This document shows positions 49,646 through 58,289 of a DNA stretch of 64,000 nucleotides, piece after piece. Position 1 is the first letter of the stretch. Every line of letters starts with the position of its first letter. The stretch spans positions 4,402,001 to 4,466,000 of the forward strand of contig NZ_CP028487.1 of the NCBI RefSeq assembly GCF_003048255.1. Direction: 5' to 3'. Source of the stretch: Yersinia massiliensis. Lineage in GTDB: Bacteria; Pseudomonadota; Gammaproteobacteria; Enterobacterales; Enterobacteriaceae. Under the pieces are notes generated by a model. That model was given only the letters and a program-made list of their open reading frames with translations, had not been told where the DNA came from and ran no database searches. The translations under genes were made by a program, and so were the position numbers.

Positions 49646-52600
49646 ATGAAGTCAAGTAAAGTGAAATCATCCATGATGAATGCCTTGTACCTCTCAGGGG
49701 TCATCGGATTTGCTGCACTTCCCGCTTTCGTACAAGCGGCGGAGAATACACCCGCGATAAAAGCGCTATTAGATCAAGCCGCCTATTGGCATGAGAAAGC
49801 GCATAATGATCTGGCGACGAGCGCGCTGCAGAAGATCTTGATGGTTGATCCTAACAACGTGGATGCACTGTATTTGATGTCGCTTTATGCCTCTGAAAAC
49901 GGGAATAAAGATGAAGCGCTCGAATGGCGCAACAAATTGACGGCAGCCTCACCTCAAGACCCACGCTTGCAATCACTGGATAATGCCAAAGTCATGCAGT
50001 CTATTTCGCCGAGCCAATTAGCGACTGCACGCCAATTTGCCAGTCAGGGGAATATTCCTAAGGCGATTGAAAGCTATCAGAATGTCTTTAACGGTAATAA
50101 GCCGTTGGATAATTTGGCTGTCGAATACTATTTAACCATGGCGGGCGATCCGACTACTTTGCCAATGGCTATTTCGGGCTTACAGCAGCGAGTAGCGCAA
50201 CTCCCCAATGATACTGCTGCGCGCGTGGCGCTGGGGAAGGCATTGACCTACCAGCAAGCAACACGCCGTGATGGTATCGCGATGCTCGAGAGCATGGCGG
50301 CAAGTAACCGTGAGGCTGATGCCGCATTGCGCCAAGCATTGCTTTGGATAACACCACAACCTGCCGATGAAAGATTGTATCAGGCTTATCAGCAGCGCCA
50401 TCCTGATGATCAGGTTTTGGCTGATTATTATAAGAAAAACATTGGTGGGGCAGCGAAAGGTCAAGGCTATAGCCAACTGAATAGCGGCGATTTAGCCAGT
50501 GCAAAAACCCAGTTCGAATCTGTTTTGGCGATCAACCCTAACGATGGTGATGCACTGGCGGGCTTAGGCTTTATTGCATTACGCAGTGGGGATTTTGCCA
50601 ATGCAGAAAACTACTTAAATCAGGCGGCAAAACAGGGTGGTGCTAATAGCGCACAGCTGGCCGCACAAGCGCAAGATGCGCATTTCTATGGCGAGTTGGA
50701 TAAAGCCAAGAAAGCCCTAGCGAGCGGGAATATTGGTAGTGCATTAGCATTGAGCGCACCGCTTGCGCAAGCCACTGGCGATAAAGGTACCTCTGTGGCC
50801 CTGTTCCGAGCTGACTTATTACGCCGCAAAGGTGATTTAAGCGGCACAGAGCAAGCGTATCGCAATATTTTGGCGCAGAATCCGCAAAATAATGATGCAA
50901 AACTGGGTTTGTATTATGTCTTGCAGCAACAAAAGCAAGATGCACAAGCGCAGCAAGTCTTGCAAACCGTACCGAGTAACCTTCGACCAGTCGCTGCGCC
51001 CGCGGGTATTAATGTTGATCCTATTCGCCGTGAAGCGGCATTGGCCCTACAGCGCAATGACCCACAAGGTGCATTAAATCTGCTGCAACAGGCGCTGGCA
51101 AAACAGCCATCCAATATCTGGGTTCGTCTGGATATGGCAAGAATTCTGCAACAGCAGGGTAATGCCGCTCAGGCGCAAAGTTTGATGGCAGAAGCGGCTA
51201 TGCCAGGTGCACCCGCAGATAACTTATATGCCGCCGCACTGTTTGCTGCCGAAAATAAGGATTGGTCCACCAGCCATAGGTTGTTGAACCAAATCCCGCC
51301 AGCTCGCCAAACCAAAGAGATCCGCGCGCTCAGTGATCGCGTCGAGTTCAATCAAAAAATGGCGACCGCAGATGCGTATCTGGCAAATGGCGATTCAGCG
51401 AATGCTGCCATTATTCTGCGTGGGCTGGCACAAAATCCCCCATCAGCCCCTTCTGATGTCGGCAATTTGGCGAAAGATTTGATGGCTGCCGGTGACAGCA
51501 CGACGGCGGTGAATTTGGTGCGTAAAAATATCAGTAACGGTATTCATGGCAAAGCAGGTGATTACGCAGCACAAATTAGTGTGCTGACGCAATCGGGTTT
51601 GACGCAAGAAGCGGAAGCCTTACTGAGTAACCCCGCGATTCAAAGCAGCACTTCACCGATTGAAATCAGCCGGTTACGGATGGGAACCACCATCAATCAG
51701 GCAGATGCACTACGCGAACAGGGCCAATATGCGGCGGCGTATGACAAGTTGATCGTGGCGCTGCAAAACGACCCACAAAATATTGATTTGATGCTGGCAA
51801 TGGGCCGTCTTTATCAATCCGGCAAAATGAATGATGAAGCGGGCAAAGTGTATGCTTACCTATTAAAACGTGATCCCACCAATGAAGGCGCACGCGTTGG
51901 TGCCGTTAACGTGGCATTGGCGAAGGGCGATGTGCAGAGCGCCCGCCAATTAATGTTAGGCATGCGTGGCCCGAGAACACCGGAACGGCTATTGCTGGCG
52001 GCCCGCGTGGCGGAAGCTGAAGGCGATCACGAACAGGCACTGGCCCTATTGCGTTCAGCCAAAGGGAAAATGATTGGACTGGAAGGTGCAGATAGCGTCA
52101 GTGGCGCCAACATTGCCGGCTTACAACTCGTCGATAACCCGTTCATTAACCAAACCACGCGCACTCAAGCCCGCACCGGTTCTCTCTATGGTGCCGTGTT
52201 ACCGTGGCAAAATGCCGCCGGTGATGGCGTCGTGGCTGGTGGAGTCAATAATCTCGCGGCGACAGCCAGCGTGGCGCAAAGCGGCACGCTGAAACAAGTC
52301 GATCAGATGATGGACAGCTTGCAGGATAAAACTGCCAGTTGGGCGCAGGGCAATATCAGTATTCGTAGCCGCGATGGTGAATCGGGGCTAAGTGAATTGA
52401 CCGAGGCAAAAGCGCCGTTAACCTTTGCCGGTGTGCCGTTTGATACCTCGCGCTTAAGCTTTACCGTGACCCCTGTTTCGCTTAATGCCGGTTCAACCTC
52501 CGGCACGGGCAGTAATCGTTTTGGTACTGGGGCGTTGCAACAAGGGTTGGAAGTTAAAAATGCCACTGAGGCATCAGCGCTGGCAGCGACAACTTCAGCA

Positions 52601-53659
52601 GCAGCACTGGCAGCGGCGACGACAGCTCAGTTACAAGCCCAAACCGACAGAGAAACGGCTTGTCAGGGAACTGGATCGGCAACCCAAGCATGTACCGATG
52701 CCAGATTGGCAGAAAACGATGCTAATACCGCTAAACAGTTGGCTGCCAATAATTTGATCACCGCTCAAACCTTTAGCCCAAATGACTTTACCGCTGACTC
52801 GCCAGGATCGCAGCAGGAATCTGGCGTTGAATTAGCACTGGCGCTGGCCGGTGAAGACTATAAAGCGGACATCGGCACCACGCCGTTGGGGCAAGATATG
52901 AGCTCCCTGATTGGTGGCTTACAGTGGGCACCGAAACTGGGGCAATTCGCCAGATTAGCCATGACGGCAGAACGCCGTCCAGTGATCGACAGCTTGCTGT
53001 CTTATGTGGGTGCGACAGACAGAATTAGTGGCCAAAAATGGGGGGCAGTCACTAAAAATGGCGGCGGGTTAAACCTCAGCTATGATGATGGCGATGCGGG
53101 TCTTTACGCGGGCGTCAATTATTACAGTTATCTCGGGGACAATGTTAAGAGCAACAACGCTATTACGTCCTCAGTCGGCGCTTATATTCGCCCTTATCGC
53201 TATGACGATCGCGAATTAAAAACGGGCGTAAACATCAGCTACATGAACTTCTCCAAAAACCTCAGCTACTTCAGCTTTGGTCAGGGGGGCTATTTCAGCC
53301 CACAAGATTATGTCAGCGTCTCTTTCCCTGTGGAATATAGCCAGCATTATGGTAACTGGAATTATAAATTGGGCGGTGCTGTGGGGTATCAATCCTATTC
53401 TCAAGATGAGAGTAAATACTTCCCCAATAATCCAGCACTGCAAGCGCAACTTGAGCAATATGTGCGCGATGGTTATAGCACAGAATCCAGTTACGCGGCG
53501 CAAAGCAAAAATGGCATTGGGTATAACTTCAAAGCGGATGGCAGTTATAACTTACAGAAAAATATGCAGATTGGGGGGCAAGTTGGCTACGATACTTTTG
53601 GTGACTACTCCGAAACCACTGCATTAATTTATTTCAGATACTTGTTGGATGGGAAATAA
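49646..53659 (+). CDS. bcsC: Cellulose export outer-membrane protein BcsC
   Basis: Exports cellulose: signal peptide (cleavage near AFVQAA, residue 31), about 850 residues of TPR repeats, then an outer-membrane beta-barrel ending in YFRYLLDGK. 1337 aa, longer than E. coli BcsC (about 1157). Part of the extra length is an Ala/Thr-rich, probably coiled-coil insertion at about residues 970-1040, with two cysteines in ETACQGTGSATQACTD, between the TPR part and the barrel. Start ATG follows GAGCGGGGGCG. Confidence 0.94.
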   Translation: MKSSKVKSSMMNALYLSGVIGFAALPAFVQAAENTPAIKALLDQAAYWHEKAHNDLATSALQKILMVDPNNVDALYLMSLYASENGNKDEALEWRNKLTAASPQDPRLQSLDNAKVMQSISPSQLATARQFASQGNIPKAIESYQNVFNGNKPLDNLAVEYYLTMAGDPTTLPMAISGLQQRVAQLPNDTAARVALGKALTYQQATRRDGIAMLESMAASNREADAALRQALLWITPQPADERLYQAYQQRHPDDQVLADYYKKNIGGAAKGQGYSQLNSGDLASAKTQFESVLAINPNDGDALAGLGFIALRSGDFANAENYLNQAAKQGGANSAQLAAQAQDAHFYGELDKAKKALASGNIGSALALSAPLAQATGDKGTSVALFRADLLRRKGDLSGTEQAYRNILAQNPQNNDAKLGLYYVLQQQKQDAQAQQVLQTVPSNLRPVAAPAGINVDPIRREAALALQRNDPQGALNLLQQALAKQPSNIWVRLDMARILQQQGNAAQAQSLMAEAAMPGAPADNLYAAALFAAENKDWSTSHRLLNQIPPARQTKEIRALSDRVEFNQKMATADAYLANGDSANAAIILRGLAQNPPSAPSDVGNLAKDLMAAGDSTTAVNLVRKNISNGIHGKAGDYAAQISVLTQSGLTQEAEALLSNPAIQSSTSPIEISRLRMGTTINQADALREQGQYAAAYDKLIVALQNDPQNIDLMLAMGRLYQSGKMNDEAGKVYAYLLKRDPTNEGARVGAVNVALAKGDVQSARQLMLGMRGPRTPERLLLAARVAEAEGDHEQALALLRSAKGKMIGLEGADSVSGANIAGLQLVDNPFINQTTRTQARTGSLYGAVLPWQNAAGDGVVAGGVNNLAATASVAQSGTLKQVDQMMDSLQDKTASWAQGNISIRSRDGESGLSELTEAKAPLTFAGVPFDTSRLSFTVTPVSLNAGSTSGTGSNRFGTGALQQGLEVKNATEASALAATTSAAALAAATTAQLQAQTDRETACQGTGSATQACTDARLAENDANTAKQLAANNLITAQTFSPNDFTADSPGSQQESGVELALALAGEDYKADIGTTPLGQDMSSLIGGLQWAPKLGQFARLAMTAERRPVIDSLLSYVGATDRISGQKWGAVTKNGGGLNLSYDDGDAGLYAGVNYYSYLGDNVKSNNAITSSVGAYIRPYRYDDRELKTGVNISYMNFSKNLSYFSFGQGGYFSPQDYVSVSFPVEYSQHYGNWNYKLGGAVGYQSYSQDESKYFPNNPALQAQLEQYVRDGYSTESSYAAQSKNGIGYNFKADGSYNLQKNMQIGGQVGYDTFGDYSETTALIYFRYLLDGK

Positions 53660-53661
53660 CC

Positions 53662-54141
53662 ATGCAAGAGAATAACGATCTTTCACAACAACTGGATTAT
53701 TACCGCCAACACCAGCATCAATCAGGGTGGCAAAATGTGGTACAAGTCCTATTCTTAGGCATTCAGGCCAACGCTGAAAATGCCGATGCTCGCGCTTTTT
53801 TGCACAGCATGGGCGCGAATCTGGCGCAGCAACAACAATTGCCCCTGAGCCACACCGTGGGAGAGCTTGAAGATAATATCAACCGCTTATGGGCCAACTA
53901 TCACTGGGGATTTGTGCATATCGATGCCAATGAACAAGAGATAAGATTAACGCACAGTGCATGGCCAAATACCGATAATGCTGGCGAACAAAAACAATGG
54001 AAAAGTGCCTTTGCCGCATTTTTAGCGGGTATTTATGGCACCTGGTTGAATCAACAAGGAGGTGACCCTGAAATTAATGCCCGATGGCTCGATAATGAAA
54101 TCGAGGGTCCATTGGTATTCCGCTACAAACGCGGTATTTAA
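53662..54141 (+). CDS. bcsD: Cellulose synthase subunit BcsD
   Basis: Periplasmic ring-forming protein found in clusters that make ordered or crystalline cellulose; thought to align glucan chains. 159 aa, with no signal peptide, as is usual for BcsD. Sequence includes LHSMGANLAQQQQLP and FLAGIYGTWLNQQGG, family-like blocks. Starts 2 nt after bcsC. Confidence 0.9.
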   Translation: MQENNDLSQQLDYYRQHQHQSGWQNVVQVLFLGIQANAENADARAFLHSMGANLAQQQQLPLSHTVGELEDNINRLWANYHWGFVHIDANEQEIRLTHSAWPNTDNAGEQKQWKSAFAAFLAGIYGTWLNQQGGDPEINARWLDNEIEGPLVFRYKRGI

Positions 54142-54149
54142 GGAAAATC

Positions 54150-55166
54150 ATGCTAATCAAGAAAACAACGCGTCTTGTTTTTACTGCCTGTATGTTATTC
54201 GGTTTACTTTTTTCAACGGGTGTACAGGCACAAGACCCGGGTTGGGAGCAATTCAAAAGTCGTTTTCTTAAGCCTGATGGCCGTATTGTTGATACCGGCA
54301 ACCATGATGTTAGCCATACCGAAGGCCAAGGTTTTGGCATGTTATTTGCCGTATTTAATGATGATAAGCCGACATTTGATTCATTATTGGGTTGGACAAA
54401 TAAGACGCTCTACAATGAGGAAAACGGGCTATTCTCATGGCGCTATGAACCCAATGCCAAAGTAAAAGTCGCGGATAAAAATAACGCGACAGATGGTGAT
54501 GTGCTTATTGCTTGGGCATTATTACTTGCCGGTGATAAATGGAAAAATAGCGACTACATTAATCAGTCGAATAAAATCCAGAGCGCCATTCTTAAACATA
54601 CCGTTATTAACTTTGCTGGCTATCATATTATGTTGCCAGGCGCGAACAGCTTTAATCATACGAGCTATGTGGTTGTTAACCCATCTTATTATATCTTTCC
54701 AGCTTGGCAGGCGTTCTTCCAATATAGCCATTTGAAAATATGGCAAGACTTGAATAATGACGGGATAAAGCAGCTATCGGCGATGAAGCTCGGGAAAGTA
54801 GGACTCCCGACAGATTGGGTTTCATTGCGCTCAGACGGCAGTTTTGCTCCAGCAAATGGCTGGCCTGCTCGCTTTAGTTTTGATGCTGTGCGTATCCCAC
54901 TCTATCTCAGTTGGGGAGCCAAGAATCAAAGCGCTTTATCACCCTTTACTCGCTACTGGCAAGGGTTTGCACGGTTGAAAACACCCGCTTGGGTCAATGT
55001 TGTGACGGGTGCCACTGCCGAATACTCACTCACACCCGGCATGCTGGCAATACGCGATCTGACCTTCGGTGATCTGGGCCAATTGACCACCACATTGCTG
55101 CCTGAAGAAGATTACTACTCATCTTGCTTGCGTTTACTTTCTTGGTGGGCAGCCAAACAGCAGTAA
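54150..55166 (+). CDS. bcsZ: Periplasmic endo-1,4-beta-glucanase BcsZ (GH8)
   Basis: Cellulase that trims nascent cellulose in the periplasm. 338 aa: signal peptide ending VQAQ near residue 27, then the GH8 motif SHTEGQGFGMLFAVF with the catalytic Glu, ATDGDVLIAWALLLA, and YFLFPAW-like YYIFPAWQAF. Follows AAGGAAAATC. Last gene of the cluster, ended by the terminator at 55198. No bcsE, bcsF or bcsG follows. Confidence 0.95.
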   Translation: MLIKKTTRLVFTACMLFGLLFSTGVQAQDPGWEQFKSRFLKPDGRIVDTGNHDVSHTEGQGFGMLFAVFNDDKPTFDSLLGWTNKTLYNEENGLFSWRYEPNAKVKVADKNNATDGDVLIAWALLLAGDKWKNSDYINQSNKIQSAILKHTVINFAGYHIMLPGANSFNHTSYVVVNPSYYIFPAWQAFFQYSHLKIWQDLNNDGIKQLSAMKLGKVGLPTDWVSLRSDGSFAPANGWPARFSFDAVRIPLYLSWGAKNQSALSPFTRYWQGFARLKTPAWVNVVTGATAEYSLTPGMLAIRDLTFGDLGQLTTTLLPEEDYYSSCLRLLSWWAAKQQ

Positions 55167-55197
55167 GCCAATATCCCCTTTTTAATCTGCAACATAG

Positions 55198-55229
55198 GCT
55201 AACGTCGATCAAATGACGTTAGCTTTTTA
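55198..55229 (+). terminator. Terminator of the bcs operon
   Basis: GCTAACGTC (55198-55206), loop GATCAAAT, GACGTTAGC (55215-55223), then TTTTT. Confidence 0.92.
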
Positions 55230-55311
55230 TCTCACCGATCCCAATCTGAACACTTTTCACGCCTTTTTTCTGACTTAGATCAACATATCCCGCTTTAACT
55301 ATTGATTGAGT

Positions 55312-55330
55312 GATTATGATTATCATTTAA
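55312..55330. promoter_or_regulatory. Fur box upstream of hutW
   Basis: GATTATGATTATCATTTAA matches the Fur consensus GATAATGATTATCATTATC at 15 of 19 positions. It lies 30 bp before hutW and predicts repression by iron. Confidence 0.85.
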
Positions 55331-55359
55331 TTTCGCATCTATAGATTAACGGACTTACT

Positions 55360-56673
55360 ATGAATATTGATCTGGTCCCCTATCATGCTCAACCTGGGTT
55401 ACTGCCGTTCCCCAAACGCTGGGCGACAATGCCATGGCGCGACAGCCGGCCACTCCCCCCAGAGTCGCTTCAAGATAGCTGGCAGACGCTATTACAGAAG
55501 GCACTGCCTCCCAATAAGCGTTTGCTCTATTTACACATTCCCTTCTGTGCCACTCATTGCACCTTCTGCGGCTTCTACCAAAATCCTCTCCAGTCAGACA
55601 GTACCGCGCGCTATACCGATTATTTGTTACGTGAATTGAGCATGGAAGCAAATAGTCCACTGCTGCAAGGGGGCCCGATTCATGCCGTCTATTTCGGCGG
55701 AGGAACGCCCAGTGCGCTTTCCGCACAACAGTTACATTGCATCATCAGTGAGTTACGTAAAACGTTGCCACTGGCACCGGATTGCGAGATCACCGTCGAA
55801 GGCCGTATTTTCAATTTTGATGATGAACGGATCGATGCCTGCTTAGAAGCTGGCGCTAACCGTTTCTCTGTGGGTGTACAAACCTTCAATACCCGTATTC
55901 GCCAGCGCATGGGCCGTAAGGCTGATCGCGATCAGGCGATCTGTTTTCTCACTAATTTGGCAAACCGTGATCGCGCCGCCGTCGTGTGTGATCTAATGTT
56001 TGGCCTCCCCCATCAAACCCCTGAAACTTGGCATGAAGATTTAGCTATCGTGCGCCAATTGCCGCTCGATGGTGTCGATCTGTATGCCTTGAATCTGCTA
56101 CCGACCACACCATTGGCAAAATCGGTGGAAAATAATCGCATCGAGTTACCGACACTGGCACAGCAGTGTGACTTTTACTGTAGCGGTGCTGATAGCCTCG
56201 CACAGGCGGGTTGGCATCAACTGAGCAACAGCCATTGGGCGCGTACCACCCGTGAACGCAATCTGTACAATCTGTTGATCAAGCAAGGAGCAGATTGCCT
56301 TGCGCTTGGTAGCGGTGCCGGTGGTTCTCTGCAAGGGCATGCGTACATGCAGCACCGTAGTCTGGATAACTACTATCGATTAATCGATAGCGGACAAAAA
56401 CCATTGATGATGATGACGCAAGCCAGCGGTGAGCATCCGTGGCGTGCCAAATTACAAAGTGGCATTGAAATTGGCCGTTTAGATCTGAGCGAACTTGTGG
56501 CTAACCCTTACCCGTTAATGCCATTGGTCGCACAGTGGCATCAAAACAACCTGCTGAAAGACAATAGCTTCTGCTTGCGACTGACGGACAGCGGCCGTTT
56601 TTGGGCCAGTAATATGATGCAGGCATTGCAACAACTTATCCCTTCACTTATCACTACGGAAAATCACTCATGA
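55360..56673 (+). CDS. hutW: Anaerobic heme-degrading radical SAM protein HutW/ChuW
   Basis: Radical SAM methyltransferase that opens heme without oxygen and releases iron (anaerobilin route known for E. coli ChuW). 437 aa. CATHCTFC (Cys63, Cys67, Cys70) is the SAM-cluster motif; FGGGTPSAL and VGVQTFNTRIRQRMGR are HemN-like blocks, but the partner genes identify ChuW/HutW and not HemN. Overlaps hutX by 4 nt. Confidence 0.93.
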   Translation: MNIDLVPYHAQPGLLPFPKRWATMPWRDSRPLPPESLQDSWQTLLQKALPPNKRLLYLHIPFCATHCTFCGFYQNPLQSDSTARYTDYLLRELSMEANSPLLQGGPIHAVYFGGGTPSALSAQQLHCIISELRKTLPLAPDCEITVEGRIFNFDDERIDACLEAGANRFSVGVQTFNTRIRQRMGRKADRDQAICFLTNLANRDRAAVVCDLMFGLPHQTPETWHEDLAIVRQLPLDGVDLYALNLLPTTPLAKSVENNRIELPTLAQQCDFYCSGADSLAQAGWHQLSNSHWARTTRERNLYNLLIKQGADCLALGSGAGGSLQGHAYMQHRSLDNYYRLIDSGQKPLMMMTQASGEHPWRAKLQSGIEIGRLDLSELVANPYPLMPLVAQWHQNNLLKDNSFCLRLTDSGRFWASNMMQALQQLIPSLITTENHS

Positions 56674-57185
56674 GCAAATCATCTCTACCACTCGCAGAAT
56701 TCCTCGCCACTCAGCCAGACGGCACGCTGGAGCAAATCGCGCAGGATTATCAGATCAGCCCGCTTGAAGTGGTGCGCGCGTTACCTGAACGGGTGTTGGT
56801 TGATGCCGACCAATTTGACCGCGTATGGGACAGCATGACCGAATGGGGTGATGTCACTACCTTAGTCCATACCGCCGATATTATTTTGGAGCACAAAGGC
56901 CCCTTACCTAGTGGTTTTCATCGTCACGGCTATTTTAATCTGCGGGAAAAACAGGGGCTTAGTGGTCATCTGCGGGCGCAAAACTGCCAAGCTATCGCGT
57001 TGTTGGAACGCCCATTTATGGGGATGGCAACTGCATCAGTGCAATTCTTTAACCAGCAAGGTGATGTGATGCTGAAAGTGTACGTTGGCCGCGATGAGCA
57101 TCGCCAACTGCGCGCAGAGGGTCTTGCCGCCTTCCACCAATTGGCTCAACAGCTCACGGCTGAAACGACTGAGGAAGTACCATGA
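56670..57185 (+). CDS. hutX: Heme utilisation protein HutX/ChuX
   Basis: Cytosolic heme-binding carrier, 171 aa, homologous in fold to half of HemS. Blocks FHRHGYFNLREKQGLSGHLRAQNCQ and VQFFNQQGDVMLKVYVGRDEHRQL are seen again in related form in HmuS (60481). Overlaps hutW and chuY by 4 nt each, so translation of the three is coupled. Confidence 0.92.
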   Translation: MSKSSLPLAEFLATQPDGTLEQIAQDYQISPLEVVRALPERVLVDADQFDRVWDSMTEWGDVTTLVHTADIILEHKGPLPSGFHRHGYFNLREKQGLSGHLRAQNCQAIALLERPFMGMATASVQFFNQQGDVMLKVYVGRDEHRQLRAEGLAAFHQLAQQLTAETTEEVP

Positions 57186-57832
57186 AGCCTTGGTTGATCT
57201 TTGGCGCAGGCCATGGTGTAGGCGCACACCTGCTTTCCTTGGCAAATCAACATGCCACTGCCGCACCGAATCCCCGTTCAGTCACGTTATTGATCCGCAA
57301 TCCACAACAAGCAGAAACGCTACGCAGCCAAGGTCTGACGGTGGTATGTGGTGATGCCTGCGATCCGGCCAGTGTACTCGAAGCCTGTCAGTTAGCGGGG
57401 CCTGAAGCCGCAATCATCTCAACGCTAGGCAGCCGTAGCGCCGATTATCAGGGCAACCGATTGATCATTGATACTGCCGAGAAAACAGGGATTAAGCGCA
57501 TGCTTTTGGTGACGTCCATTGGTTGCGGTGATAGCTGGCCAACGCTATCCCCCGCCGCCCGTGCTGCTTTTGGTCAGGCGGTACGCGAAAAATCACTGGC
57601 AGAGAGTTGGTTGCAGACCAGTGGACTGATTTATACCTTGGTCCGACCCGGTGGCCTAATAGACCAACCCGCTACCGACAATGCTGTTTGCTTACAAGCG
57701 GAGGCTCATGGCTTAGTAACCCGTGAAGATGTCGCACGACATTTGAGTAAAATGATAGAGGATACAGCCACCTACCATCAGATCTATGCCCTTATCGATC
57801 CAGAGTTAACAAGAAAAATAAAAATGAATTAA
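57182..57832 (+). CDS. chuY: Anaerobilin reductase-like ChuY
   Basis: 216-aa NAD(P)H-binding protein of the NmrA/SDR type: nucleotide motif FGAGHGVGAHL near residue 6, GCGDSWPTLSP, and YTLVRPGGLIDQPATDN. E. coli ChuY reduces the tetrapyrrole product of ChuW. Third of the hutW-hutX-chuY unit. Fur boxes and hemP follow. Confidence 0.9.
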   Translation: MKPWLIFGAGHGVGAHLLSLANQHATAAPNPRSVTLLIRNPQQAETLRSQGLTVVCGDACDPASVLEACQLAGPEAAIISTLGSRSADYQGNRLIIDTAEKTGIKRMLLVTSIGCGDSWPTLSPAARAAFGQAVREKSLAESWLQTSGLIYTLVRPGGLIDQPATDNAVCLQAEAHGLVTREDVARHLSKMIEDTATYHQIYALIDPELTRKIKMN

Positions 57833-57868
57833 CAATAAACATTTCTTGATGTAACATTCTTCGATAAC

Positions 57869-57906
57869 TGATAATAGTTATCATATCGATATAGATTATC
57901 ATTACC
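57869..57906. promoter_or_regulatory. Two adjacent Fur boxes upstream of hemP
   Basis: TGATAATAGTTATCA (57869-57883) is a near-perfect 7-1-7 Fur motif. GATATAGATTATCATTACC (57888-57906) matches the 19-bp consensus at 16 positions. Both lie within 50 bp of hemP, so iron repression of hemP-hemR is expected. Confidence 0.9.
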
Positions 57907-57917
57907 CTATTGATCAT

Positions 57918-58109
57918 ATGGACAAGAAGTTGACTAAAGCGCCAATGTTGAATGATGAATCTGCTGTCGAGCAACCGACGGTAAGCAAACCCCTGTCTGT
58001 CACTAGTATGCAATTACTGGGGGAGCACGGCGTCGCTTTTATCATCCATCAGGGTGAAAGTTATCAATTACGCCAAACCAAATCTGGGAAATTGATACTG
58101 ACTAAATAG
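57918..58109 (+). CDS. hemP: Heme uptake protein HemP
   Basis: 63-aa cytoplasmic protein of the HemP/HmuP family, with the typical C-terminal block LLGEHGVAFIIHQGESYQLRQTKSGKLILTK (read in parts). In other bacteria HmuP activates the receptor gene. It precedes hemR, as in the Y. enterocolitica hem operon. The ribosome-binding site is weak; an in-frame ATG at 57945 is an alternative. Confidence 0.9.
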   Translation: MDKKLTKAPMLNDESAVEQPTVSKPLSVTSMQLLGEHGVAFIIHQGESYQLRQTKSGKLILTK

Positions 58110-58289
58110 TGCTTACTTAATCATAAAATGCCAAACGTCATTGATGTTACAGCAGAAATCCTGCTGAGGGACACAATCACGCAAAGCACCATGCAAGCCA
58201 CCCAGATTCTCGAGTCAAGGCAGCCAGCATCTATCTATTTATTTGTTTTGCATATGAATATTTGCATAAAAATATGGAGAATTGCCGAC

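Noticed and set aside
55360..56673. Oxygen-independent coproporphyrinogen oxidase HemN
   Set aside because: Radical SAM motifs are shared, but neighbours hutX, chuY and the hem/hmu genes and the Fur box fit HutW/ChuW.
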